From NCBI GenBank assembly GCA_947495685.1, contig CANLZY010000020.1, positions 49,393 to 113,392 on the forward strand: a stretch of DNA of 64,000 nt, written 5' to 3'. This document shows, in pieces, positions 37,132 through 46,248 of this stretch (positions within the stretch are counted from its first letter, which is position 1; every line of letters begins with the position of its first letter). The stretch comes from an uncultured Tropicimonas sp. (GTDB lineage: Bacteria > Pseudomonadota > Alphaproteobacteria > Rhodobacterales > Rhodobacteraceae). Position numbers and translations under genes: made by a program. The notes beneath the pieces were generated by a model. That model was not told the DNA's origin, did not search any database, and saw nothing but the letters and a program-made list of their open reading frames with translations.

Positions 37132-40063
37132 GGGCGCGCCCTCCGTCGGGGTCGAAAAACACCGGATCGCAAACCATGCAGAACTCGTAGACATCCCGCA
37201 GGTGGTCGACCAGCTTGATCACCTCGCCATGCCGACCCCGCCCGTTCCGCAGGAATCCCAGCCCGATATAGCGACCTAGGGTCGGCGAATACCCCGAGGA
37301 TGTGACATACCCCTCGTCGTTGACCCGAACGGGATCGGCATCGTGACCGAACAGGTGCGCGCCGGCCGGGATGGCAATCTCCCGATCCACGGGGCGCAAC
37401 CCGACCAATTGCTCCCTGTCCGGATCCACCAACCCCGGTCGCGCGGCTGCGGCGCGCCCGATGAACTCCTTCTTGCTGGACAAGATACCCTGCATCCCCA
37501 GATCAAAGGCGGTGGTTCGACCATGCAGTTCCGCATGGGTCAGGAACCCCTTTTCGATCCGCAGCACGTTCAGGGCTTCCATCCCGTAGGGACCGCCCCC
37601 AAACCCCTCGGCCTGCGCCACCAAAAGCCGCCACAGGCTCGTGCCGAACCGTGTCGGCACCGCCAGTTCGTAAGCCTGCTCTCCGGAAAACGAGATTCGA
37701 AACAGACGCGCATCGATCCCGTTCACCCGAACCGCACCACAGCCCATGAAGGGAAAGGTCTCCGCGTCGATCCTGTGGTCCAGCAAGGTGTCCAGAACCT
37801 CGCGCGACCGCGGACCGGCAATGGCAAATTGCGCCCATGCGTCCGTGGTCGAGGTGAACCGGACCTGCGCCTGCGGCATGAAGCATTGCTGCACCATCTC
37901 CAGATGCGCCATCACCTCGCCGGCTGCGGCGGTCGTGGTGGTCATCACCCAATGGTCCTCGGACAAACGCGCCGTGGTGCCGTCGTCCATCACATGCCCG
38001 TCCTCGCGCAGCATGATCCCGTATCGCGCCTTGCCCGGCTTCAGCGTGGCGAACCGGTTGGCATAGACCATGTCCAGGAACGCGCCGGTGTCGGGCCCGA
38101 AAAGCTCGATCTTGCCGAGGGTGGACACGTCGCACACCCCAACCGCAGAGCGCACCATCGTTACTTCCCGGTCGCAGGCCTGTCGCCACGTGGTTTCGCC
38201 CGGCGCCGGGAAATAGCTCGGCCGGTACCACAGCCCCGCTTCGATCATCGGCGCGCCGCGCGCGACACTGGCAGAATGCGAAGTCGTGAACCGCTCTGGC
38301 GCGAACCCCTTGCCCTGCGCCCCCGCCCCCAATGCCCCGATGGGCACCGGCGAATAGGGCGGCCGATAGATCGTCGTGCCAGTCTGCTCGATGCTGCGTC
38401 CCGTGGCATCGGCCAGGATCGCCAGCGCGTTGACATTGGAGTTCTTTCCCTGGTCCGGGGCCATGCCCTGCGTCGTGTAGCGCTTCATGTATTCGACCGA
38501 GTCGAACCCCTCCTGCCCGGCCATCTTCACATCCTTGGCCGTCACGTCGTTCTGAAAATCAACCCAGGCGCGGCGCTTACCCGGCACCAGCCACAACGGC
38601 GCCGTACGCCCCGCGTCCTGTTCTGCCTCGGGCAAATCGACAGCGATGGCAGGGATTCCAAGATCTTCCAGCACAGTCCTGGCCGCGCGCAGCCCCTCGG
38701 CCAGGCAACCGGCAGTGTCGAAAACTCCGTTGGCCGCCCCGGCTGCACTCAACCCAGGCACACCCGCCGAGCCGTTTCCCGGAACAAAGGCATGGATGTC
38801 CCCGCGCCACTGCGGTCGGGCGCCCATGTGAGAGGTCAGATGCAAGGACGGGTTCCACCCCCCCGAGACCGCCAGGGTATCGAGCGGGATGCGGCGCGTC
38901 TTGCCGGCGGTCCGAACATGGATGTGGCGCAGTCCCAGGCGTCCGCCCGTACCAACAACCTGTGCGTCCGAAAACACCGGAAACTCTGCGCCCGCGGGCG
39001 CAGCGTCGCGCGGGTCGATGATCGCCGCGACCTCGACCCCGGCCCCCCGCAGATCCCGCGCGGTACGATAGGCGTCGTCATTGGTGGCGAACAGCGCCAC
39101 GCGCTTGCCGGGGCTGACCCCGTAACGATTGAGATAGCTGCGCACGGCACTTGCCATCATCACCCCCGGCCGGTCATTGTCCGCAAAGGCGATCGGGCGT
39201 TCAATCGCCCCGGTGGCCAGCACCGCACGCCGCGCCGTGATCCGCCAGAAACAATCTGTGGGCAGATCGGCATGCGGGCCCGATAGATGGTCTCCGACCC
39301 GTTCGAATGCTCCGTAGACGCCGCCGTCATAGGCGCCGGTCACCACTGTCCGGGTCATCAGGCGCACGTTCGGCATCGCGCGCAGCCGCGCGACGCAGGT
39401 GTCCACCCAGTCCGTCGCCGGCATCCCCCCCACGTCTTCCACCTCCGACAGCAGCCGCCCGCCGGGCTCGCTGCTCTCGTCGGCAAGGATCACCTCCGCA
39501 CCAGCTTCACCCGCCGCCAAGGCTGCCATCAGGCCCGTCGGCCCGGCCCCGGTCACCAGCAGGTCGCACCAGGCAAAGGCCTTTTCGTGCCGCGCAGGAT
39601 CGGCATCCGCCACAAGGCTGCCAAGGCCGGCCGCCCTGCGGATCATCGGTTCGTAGACCCTCTCCCAGAAGCTTTGGGGCCACATGAAGGTCTTGTAGTA
39701 GAACCCTGCGCCGAGGAACGGCGACAACAGGTCGTTGAGCGCAAGGGCATCAACCCGCAGCGACGGCCAGCGGTTCTGGGAACGAGCCTCCAACCCTTCG
39801 TACAACTCCTGCACCGTGGCCCGCACGTTGGACACCATGGCCGCCCCCAAGCCGACCTCGACCAGGGCATTGGGTTCCTCGGCGCCAGCCGTCATCACCC
39901 CACGCGGCCGATGATACTTGAACGACCTCCCCATCAGGCGAATGCCGTTGGCCAACAGCGCAGAGGCCAGCGTGTCGCCCGGGTGCCCAGTCAACAATTG
40001 CCCATCAAAGGTGAACGGCAGCGAGATCGAGCGGTTGATGCGCCCGCGATCACAGAGTCTCAT
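37124..40063 (-). CDS. soxA: Sarcosine oxidase alpha subunit
   Basis: The 979-residue subunit. An N-terminal ferredoxin-like domain (FTFDGQLLTGHPGDTLASAL near 15-35) is followed by a NAD(P)/FAD-binding half (CDLLVTGAGPTGLMAALAAG, ILADESSEPGGRLL), and a C-terminal GcvT-type tetrahydrofolate-binding domain (VGVCDVSTLGKIELFGPD, NVLRIEKGFLTHAEL). It transfers the methyl carbon of sarcosine to tetrahydrofolate. The start at 40063 has AGGAGG upstream and overlaps soxD by four bases. Confidence 0.95.
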   Translation of the reverse strand: MRLCDRGRINRSISLPFTFDGQLLTGHPGDTLASALLANGIRLMGRSFKYHRPRGVMTAGAEEPNALVEVGLGAAMVSNVRATVQELYEGLEARSQNRWPSLRVDALALNDLLSPFLGAGFYYKTFMWPQSFWERVYEPMIRRAAGLGSLVADADPARHEKAFAWCDLLVTGAGPTGLMAALAAGEAGAEVILADESSEPGGRLLSEVEDVGGMPATDWVDTCVARLRAMPNVRLMTRTVVTGAYDGGVYGAFERVGDHLSGPHADLPTDCFWRITARRAVLATGAIERPIAFADNDRPGVMMASAVRSYLNRYGVSPGKRVALFATNDDAYRTARDLRGAGVEVAAIIDPRDAAPAGAEFPVFSDAQVVGTGGRLGLRHIHVRTAGKTRRIPLDTLAVSGGWNPSLHLTSHMGARPQWRGDIHAFVPGNGSAGVPGLSAAGAANGVFDTAGCLAEGLRAARTVLEDLGIPAIAVDLPEAEQDAGRTAPLWLVPGKRRAWVDFQNDVTAKDVKMAGQEGFDSVEYMKRYTTQGMAPDQGKNSNVNALAILADATGRSIEQTGTTIYRPPYSPVPIGALGAGAQGKGFAPERFTTSHSASVARGAPMIEAGLWYRPSYFPAPGETTWRQACDREVTMVRSAVGVCDVSTLGKIELFGPDTGAFLDMVYANRFATLKPGKARYGIMLREDGHVMDDGTTARLSEDHWVMTTTTAAAGEVMAHLEMVQQCFMPQAQVRFTSTTDAWAQFAIAGPRSREVLDTLLDHRIDAETFPFMGCGAVRVNGIDARLFRISFSGEQAYELAVPTRFGTSLWRLLVAQAEGFGGGPYGMEALNVLRIEKGFLTHAELHGRTTAFDLGMQGILSSKKEFIGRAAAARPGLVDPDREQLVGLRPVDREIAIPAGAHLFGHDADPVRVNDEGYVTSSGYSPTLGRYIGLGFLRNGRGRHGEVIKLVDHLRDVYEFCMVCDPVFFDPDGGRARG

Positions 40064-40326
40064 GCACCTGCCTCCTGCTCTGCGAGGGTCACCGACAGGA
40101 TCTCGTGCGTGACCGTATTTCGCTGCACCACCAGCCAGGCACCACAGCCCGCCCCATGCCACCACAGTTCGCGCGAGGGGCCGGCGGGATTGTCCCGCAG
40201 GTGAAGATAGCCGTGCCAATCCTCGGGCATGGCGTCGGCAGCGGGGCGGTCGAGCGTCAGAGCGCTGCCCTTCACGGTGAACTCCCGCAGATCGCGGGCG
40301 CCGCACAGAGGACACGGTATCAGCAT
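40060..40326 (-). CDS. soxD: Sarcosine oxidase delta subunit
   Basis: An 88-residue zinc-binding subunit: MLIPCPLCGARDLREF at the start supplies two cysteines, and later WWHGAGCGAWLVVQRN supplies His and Cys. It overlaps soxA by four bases and is about 130 bases downstream of soxB. The small size and the CPxCG motif are typical of the delta chain, which completes the tetramer. Confidence 0.93.
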   Translation of the reverse strand: MLIPCPLCGARDLREFTVKGSALTLDRPAADAMPEDWHGYLHLRDNPAGPSRELWWHGAGCGAWLVVQRNTVTHEILSVTLAEQEAGA

Positions 40327-40458
40327 CGTCTCACCCCTTGTACACGCACTGGACCACGTCCAGGCGATGTTGCGGAAAACGCCTGGTGGAGGTTGGAATG
40401 GCCGCCAGCCACGCGGCCTGACCGATGGATATCGCTGGCCAGGTTTTGCTTGGGACCT

Positions 40459-41712
40459 CTAGTGAAGATTGTGCTGCGCACCGGTCCCCTCCTCGTCCAT
40501 CAATCCACGACCGGTTGCGAACCGGTCCAGCCGGAACCCGGCCGCAGCAGCGTGTGGGCGCCCGGTCGCGATAAGATGCGCAAAGCAATGCCCCGAGCCG
40601 GGCACGGCCTTGAAGCCGCCATAGCACCAGCCGCAATTCAGAAAGAGCCCCTCGGTCGGCGTGCTGTCAATGATCGGCGAGCCGTCCGGCGACATGTCCA
40701 TGATCCCGCCCCAGGACCGCAGCAACCGCGCCTTGCCGAGCATCGGCATCAGCGTCATGCCGGCCTCCATCACATGCTCGACCATCGGCAGATTCCCACG
40801 CGAGGCATAAGAAGGGTAAAAGTCGAGGTCTCCGCCAAAGACCAGCCCGCCCTTGTCCGACTGGCTGATATAGAAATGGCCCATGCCATAGGTGACGACG
40901 TGATCGATCACCGGCTTCAGCCCCTCTGTGACAAACGCCTGCAAAACGTGGCTCTCGATCGGCAGGCGCATCCCGGCCATCGCCGCCACCTGGCTGGATC
41001 GTCCGGCGACGACGATGGCGACCTTCTTGGCCCGGATTGCCCCGCGCGAGGTCTGCACCCCCGTCACCTTTCCGTTCTCGATGTCGATCCCGGTCACCTC
41101 GCAGTTCTCCAGCAGATCCACCCCACGCTGGTCGGCGCCCCGCGCCAAGCCCCAAGCGACAGCATCGTGGCGCGCCGTGCCGCCGCGCGCATGATAAAGT
41201 CCGCCATAAATCGGGAACCGTGTCTGGTCGTAGTCAAGATAAGGTAGCATCTTGCGGCAATCGTCTCGCCCCAGCAGGACCGCGTCATCGCCCTGATTGC
41301 GCATCGCGTTTCCGCGCCGCGCCGCGGCGTCGCGTTGTCCGTCCGAATGGAACAGATTGATGATGCCCCGCTGGGAATGCATGACGTTGTAGTTCAACTC
41401 CTGCTCCAACCCCTCCCACAGGCGCAGCGAGTGGGAGTAGAACTCCGAGTTGCCTGGCAAACCATAGTTGGCTCGCACGATCGTGGTGTTCCGCCCGACA
41501 TTGCCACCGCCCAGATACCCCTTTTCCAACACCGCGATATTGGTCAGCCCATGTTCGGCCGCGAGGTAATAGGCGGTCGCCAGGCCATGCCCACCTCCCC
41601 CGATAATCACGATATCGTACGTCGGCTTCGGGTCCGGCTTGCGCCATGCCCGACCCCAGCCGCGGTTCCCCGACAGCCCCTGCTTCAGGATTTGCAACGC
41701 GTTGTAGCGCAT
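40459..41712 (-). CDS. soxB: Sarcosine oxidase beta subunit
   Basis: The 417-residue catalytic subunit of the DAO flavoprotein family. The FAD site is YDIVIIGGGGHGLATAYYLA (32-51), then VLEKGYLGGGNVGRNTTI, and the central AGRSSQVAAMAGMRLPIESH region carries the histidine expected to hold covalent FMN. It oxidises sarcosine to glycine with transfer of the methyl carbon via SoxA. The start has GGGAGGG upstream. It leads soxBDAG. Confidence 0.95.
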   Translation of the reverse strand: MRYNALQILKQGLSGNRGWGRAWRKPDPKPTYDIVIIGGGGHGLATAYYLAAEHGLTNIAVLEKGYLGGGNVGRNTTIVRANYGLPGNSEFYSHSLRLWEGLEQELNYNVMHSQRGIINLFHSDGQRDAAARRGNAMRNQGDDAVLLGRDDCRKMLPYLDYDQTRFPIYGGLYHARGGTARHDAVAWGLARGADQRGVDLLENCEVTGIDIENGKVTGVQTSRGAIRAKKVAIVVAGRSSQVAAMAGMRLPIESHVLQAFVTEGLKPVIDHVVTYGMGHFYISQSDKGGLVFGGDLDFYPSYASRGNLPMVEHVMEAGMTLMPMLGKARLLRSWGGIMDMSPDGSPIIDSTPTEGLFLNCGWCYGGFKAVPGSGHCFAHLIATGRPHAAAAGFRLDRFATGRGLMDEEGTGAQHNLH

Positions 41713-41980
41713 GCCGTCCCTCCCGGTGTGCTTCCCTCGAAGCAAAGCCCCCCCGCCGAAACAATGCAATGCGACAGCGCGACATTCCGGTGTTGATCGA
41801 CGACAAATCCCGGAAAACGTGCGCTGCCCCCCGTTTGACGCAGCCCACCGCAGGCTCAAGGTCGCAATGCAACCCATAGTTCGCGCACATGACCGATACC
41901 GCAGCCTTCCGCCGATATCCTGTTGCAATTCAATCGCCCGGAGGAGACTCTTCGGCGAGCAAATATCCCGGAGAGGAACC

Positions 41981-42274
41981 ATGCAGGCAATCCGATACAT
42001 CCTTCTTGTCGCGGCAATCGCGCTGTCGCTTGCGTCGACCGCGATGGCCGCCAACACCACAGCAGTGGTGCAAGGCGTCGAAGACGGTGACATGTTGAAT
42101 CTGCGATCCGGCCCCGGAAGCGGCTATCGCGTGATCGTCGGGCTCCCGAACGGCACGGTGGTGCGAAACCACGGTTGCGATCGTGTCGGCGGCACCCCGT
42201 GGTGCAAGGTCAGCCTGAAGGAGGTGCGCCAAATGAAAGGTTTCGTCTCCGGTCACTACCTGCAGGAGCAGTAG
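41981..42274 (+). CDS. Secreted SH3-domain protein
   Basis: A 97-residue precursor: signal peptide (RYILLVAAIALSLASTAMA, cleaved near residue 24), then a bacterial SH3 domain (MLNLRSGPGSGYRVIVGLPNGT, WCKVSLKEVRQMKGFVSGHYL). Such proteins bind peptidoglycan or other cell-wall ligands in the periplasm. The start at 41981 has GAGAGGAACC upstream. It is divergent to soxB. The function is unknown. Confidence 0.85.
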   Translation: MQAIRYILLVAAIALSLASTAMAANTTAVVQGVEDGDMLNLRSGPGSGYRVIVGLPNGTVVRNHGCDRVGGTPWCKVSLKEVRQMKGFVSGHYLQEQ

Positions 42275-42639
42275 CACTTCAATCTGGCGCCGGAGGATGC
42301 TCAGCGGACGCTACAGACCGGTCGCGCCGGCTGACGCGGCTGCTCATTTCGAAAAGGGCGACCGGATCGAGTTGGCCAAACCTGGTTCCATCCCGTTGGA
42401 ACCATGTGTCGCCGACGAAATCGCGCGCCCACCCTCTCCAATGGGCAGGGACACTGTTCCACTTGCTTTCAGTCCGGCGGCCATGCTGTCCGGCAACCCT
42501 CGGCCGGTCAGCTTGCCATTCATGCACACGCCCTCCCTTGGAGTGGTGCGCGCGAAGCGCGCCACGCCCAACGGGAGGAGGTGCCACATGGCATCGACGA
42601 CGGGCGGGAGCACCCCGACACCATGAGCACCGCGCTGGC
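42275..42639. other. Intergenic region before gdhA, nothing recognised
   Basis: About 365 bases between the SH3 gene and the convergent glutamate dehydrogenase. Minus-strand open frames of 89-102 codons cross it, but they have no ribosome binding site or known family. I see no RNA or clear repeat. Confidence 0.4.
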
Positions 42640-44070
42640 TCAGAGACCCTTGTCGCGATAGCTCAAGGCGACGCGCTCGATCGCCACGATATAGGCGGCA
42701 ACGCGCAAATCCGGCACATCGTCACGCGCGTGCCAGACTTCGCGCATCGACTGGTAGGCAATTCGCATCGTGTCATCCAACCCCGACCGCACCAGTTCGA
42801 GTTCGTCCGCCCCCCGGAGGTACTTGTCCTTGAAGCTCGGCGTCATCGACCAGGAATCTCCGAGATACCGGTCCAACCGTTCCAATTCGGCCACCAGGAG
42901 TGTGTGGCGGGCCTCTTCCTGGCGCCGTTGCATCCGGCCAAACCGGATGTGGCTGAGGTTCTTGACCCATTCGAAATACGACACCGTCACACCACCGGCG
43001 TTCGCATAGAGATCGGGAATGACCAACACGCCCTTCTGTCGCAGGATCTCGTCCGCACCGGCGGTGATCGGACCGTTGGCTGCCTCGATGATGAGCTTGG
43101 TGCTGATGCGGGCCGCATTCTGCAGCGTGATGACAGCCTCCAATGCGGCCGGGATCAGGATATCGCAATCCTTTTCCAGCACAGACACCCCGTCGGCCAC
43201 ATAGGTCGCATCGGCATAGCCTTCGACCCCACCGTGAGACGCGATCCAGTTTCGCACCGCGTCGACGTCCAACCCATTGTCATCGATCAGCGCGCCATCC
43301 CGTTCGACCACCGCGGTGATCTTGGCACCATCCTCCTGGCTGAGAAACTTTGCCGCGTGGTATCCGACATTGCCGAGCCCCTGAACGATGATCCGCTTTC
43401 CGTCCAGGCTGCCTTCCATCCCTGCTGCCGCAATATCTTCTGGGTGGCGAAAGAATTCCTTCAACGCGTATTGCACGCCGCGCCCTGTCGCCTCGACCCG
43501 TCCATGGATCCCGCCGGCATGGATCGGCTTGCCCGTCACACAGGCATTGGCGTTGATGTCCGTGGTGTTCATCCGATGATACTGATCGGCGATCCACGCC
43601 ATCTCACGCTCGCCCGTACCCATATCCGGCGCCGGGACGTTCTGGCTTGGATGTATCAGGTCCCGTTTGGCCAGTTCATAGGCAAACCGGCGGGTGATCC
43701 GTTCAAGCTCGTGTTCTTCGTATTGCCGAGGGTCAATGCACAGTCCGCCCTTTGAGCCGCCGAACGGCGCCTCGACCAACGCGCATTTGTACGTCATCAG
43801 GGCGGCCAGTGCCTCGACCTCGTCCTGGTTCACGGCCAACGAATACCGAATACCGCCCTTGACCGGCTCCATATGCTCCGAATGCACCGATCGATAGCCG
43901 GTAAATGTCTGGATTCGCCCGCGCAACCGGACGCCGAACCGAACCGTGTACGTGGCGTTGCACACGCGGATCTTCTCTTCCAACCCCGGCGACAGATCCA
44001 TAACGGACACCGCCCGATTGAACATCAGGTCGACGGATTCCCGGAAAGTCGGTTCGGCAATTGCAGTCAT
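42640..44070 (-). CDS. gdhA: Glutamate dehydrogenase (Glu/Leu/Phe/Val family)
   Basis: It interconverts glutamate and 2-oxoglutarate plus ammonia. The 476-residue protein has the substrate-binding lysine region PFGGSKGGLCIDP (about 103-115) and KGGIRYSL, the catalytic Asp in NVPAPDMGTG, and the dinucleotide-binding RIIVQGLGNVGYHAA. Length of about 475 fits the large NAD-type hexameric forms. The start is close to a ribosome binding-like GGGAGA. It stands alone. Confidence 0.94.
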   Translation of the reverse strand: MTAIAEPTFRESVDLMFNRAVSVMDLSPGLEEKIRVCNATYTVRFGVRLRGRIQTFTGYRSVHSEHMEPVKGGIRYSLAVNQDEVEALAALMTYKCALVEAPFGGSKGGLCIDPRQYEEHELERITRRFAYELAKRDLIHPSQNVPAPDMGTGEREMAWIADQYHRMNTTDINANACVTGKPIHAGGIHGRVEATGRGVQYALKEFFRHPEDIAAAGMEGSLDGKRIIVQGLGNVGYHAAKFLSQEDGAKITAVVERDGALIDDNGLDVDAVRNWIASHGGVEGYADATYVADGVSVLEKDCDILIPAALEAVITLQNAARISTKLIIEAANGPITAGADEILRQKGVLVIPDLYANAGGVTVSYFEWVKNLSHIRFGRMQRRQEEARHTLLVAELERLDRYLGDSWSMTPSFKDKYLRGADELELVRSGLDDTMRIAYQSMREVWHARDDVPDLRVAAYIVAIERVALSYRDKGL

Positions 44071-44449
44071 GTTGATCTCCCTGCGACCAGCGGCAGTCAG
44101 GGCGGCATTGTCCGCTCTGGCCCAGATCGTTGATCGAACCCTAGGACGGAACGGGCATCAAGACACGCCAAATCTCTGCCTCTTTCCTGCCGCGTTTCGA
44201 ATCGTGATTCGCATTCCACACCAAGAGTCTTCCCAGGTTCGAAGAACAGTTCGGCCATCAGGTTCGGATCGTTCGCACCCCGGAAACGGCCGCATATTAC
44301 CGTCACATTTCCATCCCATTGATTTCAAATAGACTTCCAAAAAAATCAGGGAAAGATCGACGGTTTGTTTAAAACTGACGACGATTTTGTGGCAAAAAGA
44401 AGCACTGGGTGGGGGCGCCTATTTGAGCCGGGGGGCGAGGGTGCCAAAA
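44071..44449. other. Divergent intergenic region gdhA / Tad-like cluster
   Basis: About 380 bases hold two divergent promoters. The part from about 44320 to 44395 is AT-rich compared with the surroundings (TTTCAAATAGACTTCC and TTTGTTTAAAACTG) and is the likely promoter of the pilus cluster. No gene or dyad of note is visible. Confidence 0.4.
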
Positions 44450-46045
44450 ATGTTGTTGCCGATTGAAACGTTGGTCCGCCGAATGCGCGGTCGTGAACTG
44501 AATTCCAGGGCGCGCGCCTTCGTCCGTGACGAAGACGGCGGCATGATCATTTTCACGTTGTTCATCCTTGTCTGCATGCTGCTCGCAATCGGGATGGCCA
44601 TTGATACGGTCAAGACCGAATTTACACGCATCAAGCTCCAGAACACCACGGATTCTGCCATCCTGGCAGCAGCCGACCTGGACCAGACTCGTGACCCGCG
44701 CACCGTCGTCGAAGACTATTTCACACGTGCCGGAATCGATCCTGCAACCGTCGATATCAATGTCGTCGCCGGAATCGACTCCCGCGAGGTCACCGCCGTG
44801 AGCCGTTTGAACGTCCCGACGATGTTCATGGACATGGTGGGTATCCGTCAACTGGCTGCGCCCGCTACCGGCACTGCCAAGGAATCCGTGACAGACCTGG
44901 AAATCGTGCTGGCGCTGGATAACTCCGGGTCGATGGGCCAAAACAACAACGCCCGTCTGAAACTGCTGAAGCCGGCGGCCAAGGAATTCATCGATACGAT
45001 CCTGTCGAACGAGGCCAAGACAGGCACTGTCGCGATTTCGGTCGTGCCCTTTGCCACGCAGGTCACCGCCGGCGCTGAACTGCTGAAGCATTACAATGTC
45101 AGCGCCGAACACAATGATTCCCATTGCGTCACGTTCAAGACCTCCGATTTCAGCACGACGTCGCTGCCGACGACCCAGGCATTGGACCGGACAGCCCACT
45201 TTGACGCAAGGCAGACCCGTCAGCCGCCGCGCGATCAGGACCTCGTCTGCTCCACTTATGCCAGCCGGGCAATAACCCCCTGGTCCGACGACGCCGAAAT
45301 GTTGAAGGGCAAGGTCGACGCGATGGTTGGCCAGGGCTGGACCTCGATCGAGCTGGCGACAAAATGGGGGACCGCCCTGCTTGATCCCTCTGCGGGCCCG
45401 GTCCTGAATGCGATGATCGATGCCGGCAAGATCTCCGAGAAATACCGCGGCCAACCCTTTGGCTACGAAACGTCCGAGAGCCGCAAAAAGTATCTGGTCG
45501 TGATGTCCGATGGCGCCAACACCAACCAGTGGGATATCAAGGACCCCTACCGCGAAGGACAGTCCCCGGTCTATGGCCACAAGGTCAATGGAGACTGGAG
45601 GTTCTCGTATTTCGATGCCAGCCGCAGTGGGGCAAACAAGTACTATCGTATCCGCAACAATGCCTGGTACAGCACGCCCGATGGCGACGACAACGCAGAT
45701 CAGATGAGCTGGCCCGATGTCTGGAACACGATGAGCGTCAAGTACTACACGACCAACATCCTGACGGTCGCCATGGGTGGCAATGCCAACACCTACTACA
45801 ACCAGATCGTTCAGGGCTATGCCAGCAGCACCAAGAACACCCGCACCTCTGCCATCTGCAAGGCCGCACGGGACAAGGGCGTCATCGTCTTCACTATCGG
45901 CATGGACACTTACGGCCAAGGCGATGCAACGCTTGCGGATTGCGCCTCTGGGCCCAGCAACTTTTATGACGTGCGCAAGGAAGACATTGGCGCGGCCTTC
46001 GCTTCCATCGCGCGCACAATCAACCAGTTGCGTCTGACCAACTGA
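44450..46045 (+). CDS. Pilus assembly TadG-related protein with vWA domain (first of a pair)
   Basis: A 531-residue protein. It starts with the TadE/TadG-type segment RDEDGGMIIFTLFILVCMLL, a membrane helix preceded by charged residues, and then a vWA domain with the metal site DNSGSMG and a long insert. The C-terminal part has AICKAARDKGVIVFTIGMDTY. Its closest relative in the window is the next gene. TadG-like proteins are pseudopilins or anchors of Flp pili. The start at 44450 is one of two close candidates; a GTG 9 bases upstream is the other. Confidence 0.82.
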   Translation: MLLPIETLVRRMRGRELNSRARAFVRDEDGGMIIFTLFILVCMLLAIGMAIDTVKTEFTRIKLQNTTDSAILAAADLDQTRDPRTVVEDYFTRAGIDPATVDINVVAGIDSREVTAVSRLNVPTMFMDMVGIRQLAAPATGTAKESVTDLEIVLALDNSGSMGQNNNARLKLLKPAAKEFIDTILSNEAKTGTVAISVVPFATQVTAGAELLKHYNVSAEHNDSHCVTFKTSDFSTTSLPTTQALDRTAHFDARQTRQPPRDQDLVCSTYASRAITPWSDDAEMLKGKVDAMVGQGWTSIELATKWGTALLDPSAGPVLNAMIDAGKISEKYRGQPFGYETSESRKKYLVVMSDGANTNQWDIKDPYREGQSPVYGHKVNGDWRFSYFDASRSGANKYYRIRNNAWYSTPDGDDNADQMSWPDVWNTMSVKYYTTNILTVAMGGNANTYYNQIVQGYASSTKNTRTSAICKAARDKGVIVFTIGMDTYGQGDATLADCASGPSNFYDVRKEDIGAAFASIARTINQLRLTN

Positions 46046-46248
46046 TCGGTCCCGCGCCGCCTGTCACCGGGCGGCGCCACGGACGCCGTGAAATGCTCTG
46101 TCTTTCTCGAAAAACCCTTATGTTTGCCCCACAAAGGCCCTTGTTCGCCGCCTTTGTGCCGCAAATTCGCCTGCTTGCACCCGTTCACTGCCTCGTGGGG
46201 GTCTCTCGTCTCTCCCCGCCAACCATGATCAACCGCAGGGTGAAATCG
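46046..46248. other. Spacer between the two vWA/TadG genes with a hairpin
   Basis: A GC-rich inverted repeat GCGCCGCC/GGCGGCGC (46054-46061 and 46070-46077) stands just after the first gene's stop, without a T run. It may slow transcription or protect the mRNA end. The rest of the spacer reads open into the second gene but has no better start. Confidence 0.45.

Noticed and set aside
42279..42587. A 102-codon minus-strand frame after gdhA
   Set aside because: No recognised family, no ribosome binding site, and its composition is that of non-coding GC-rich DNA.
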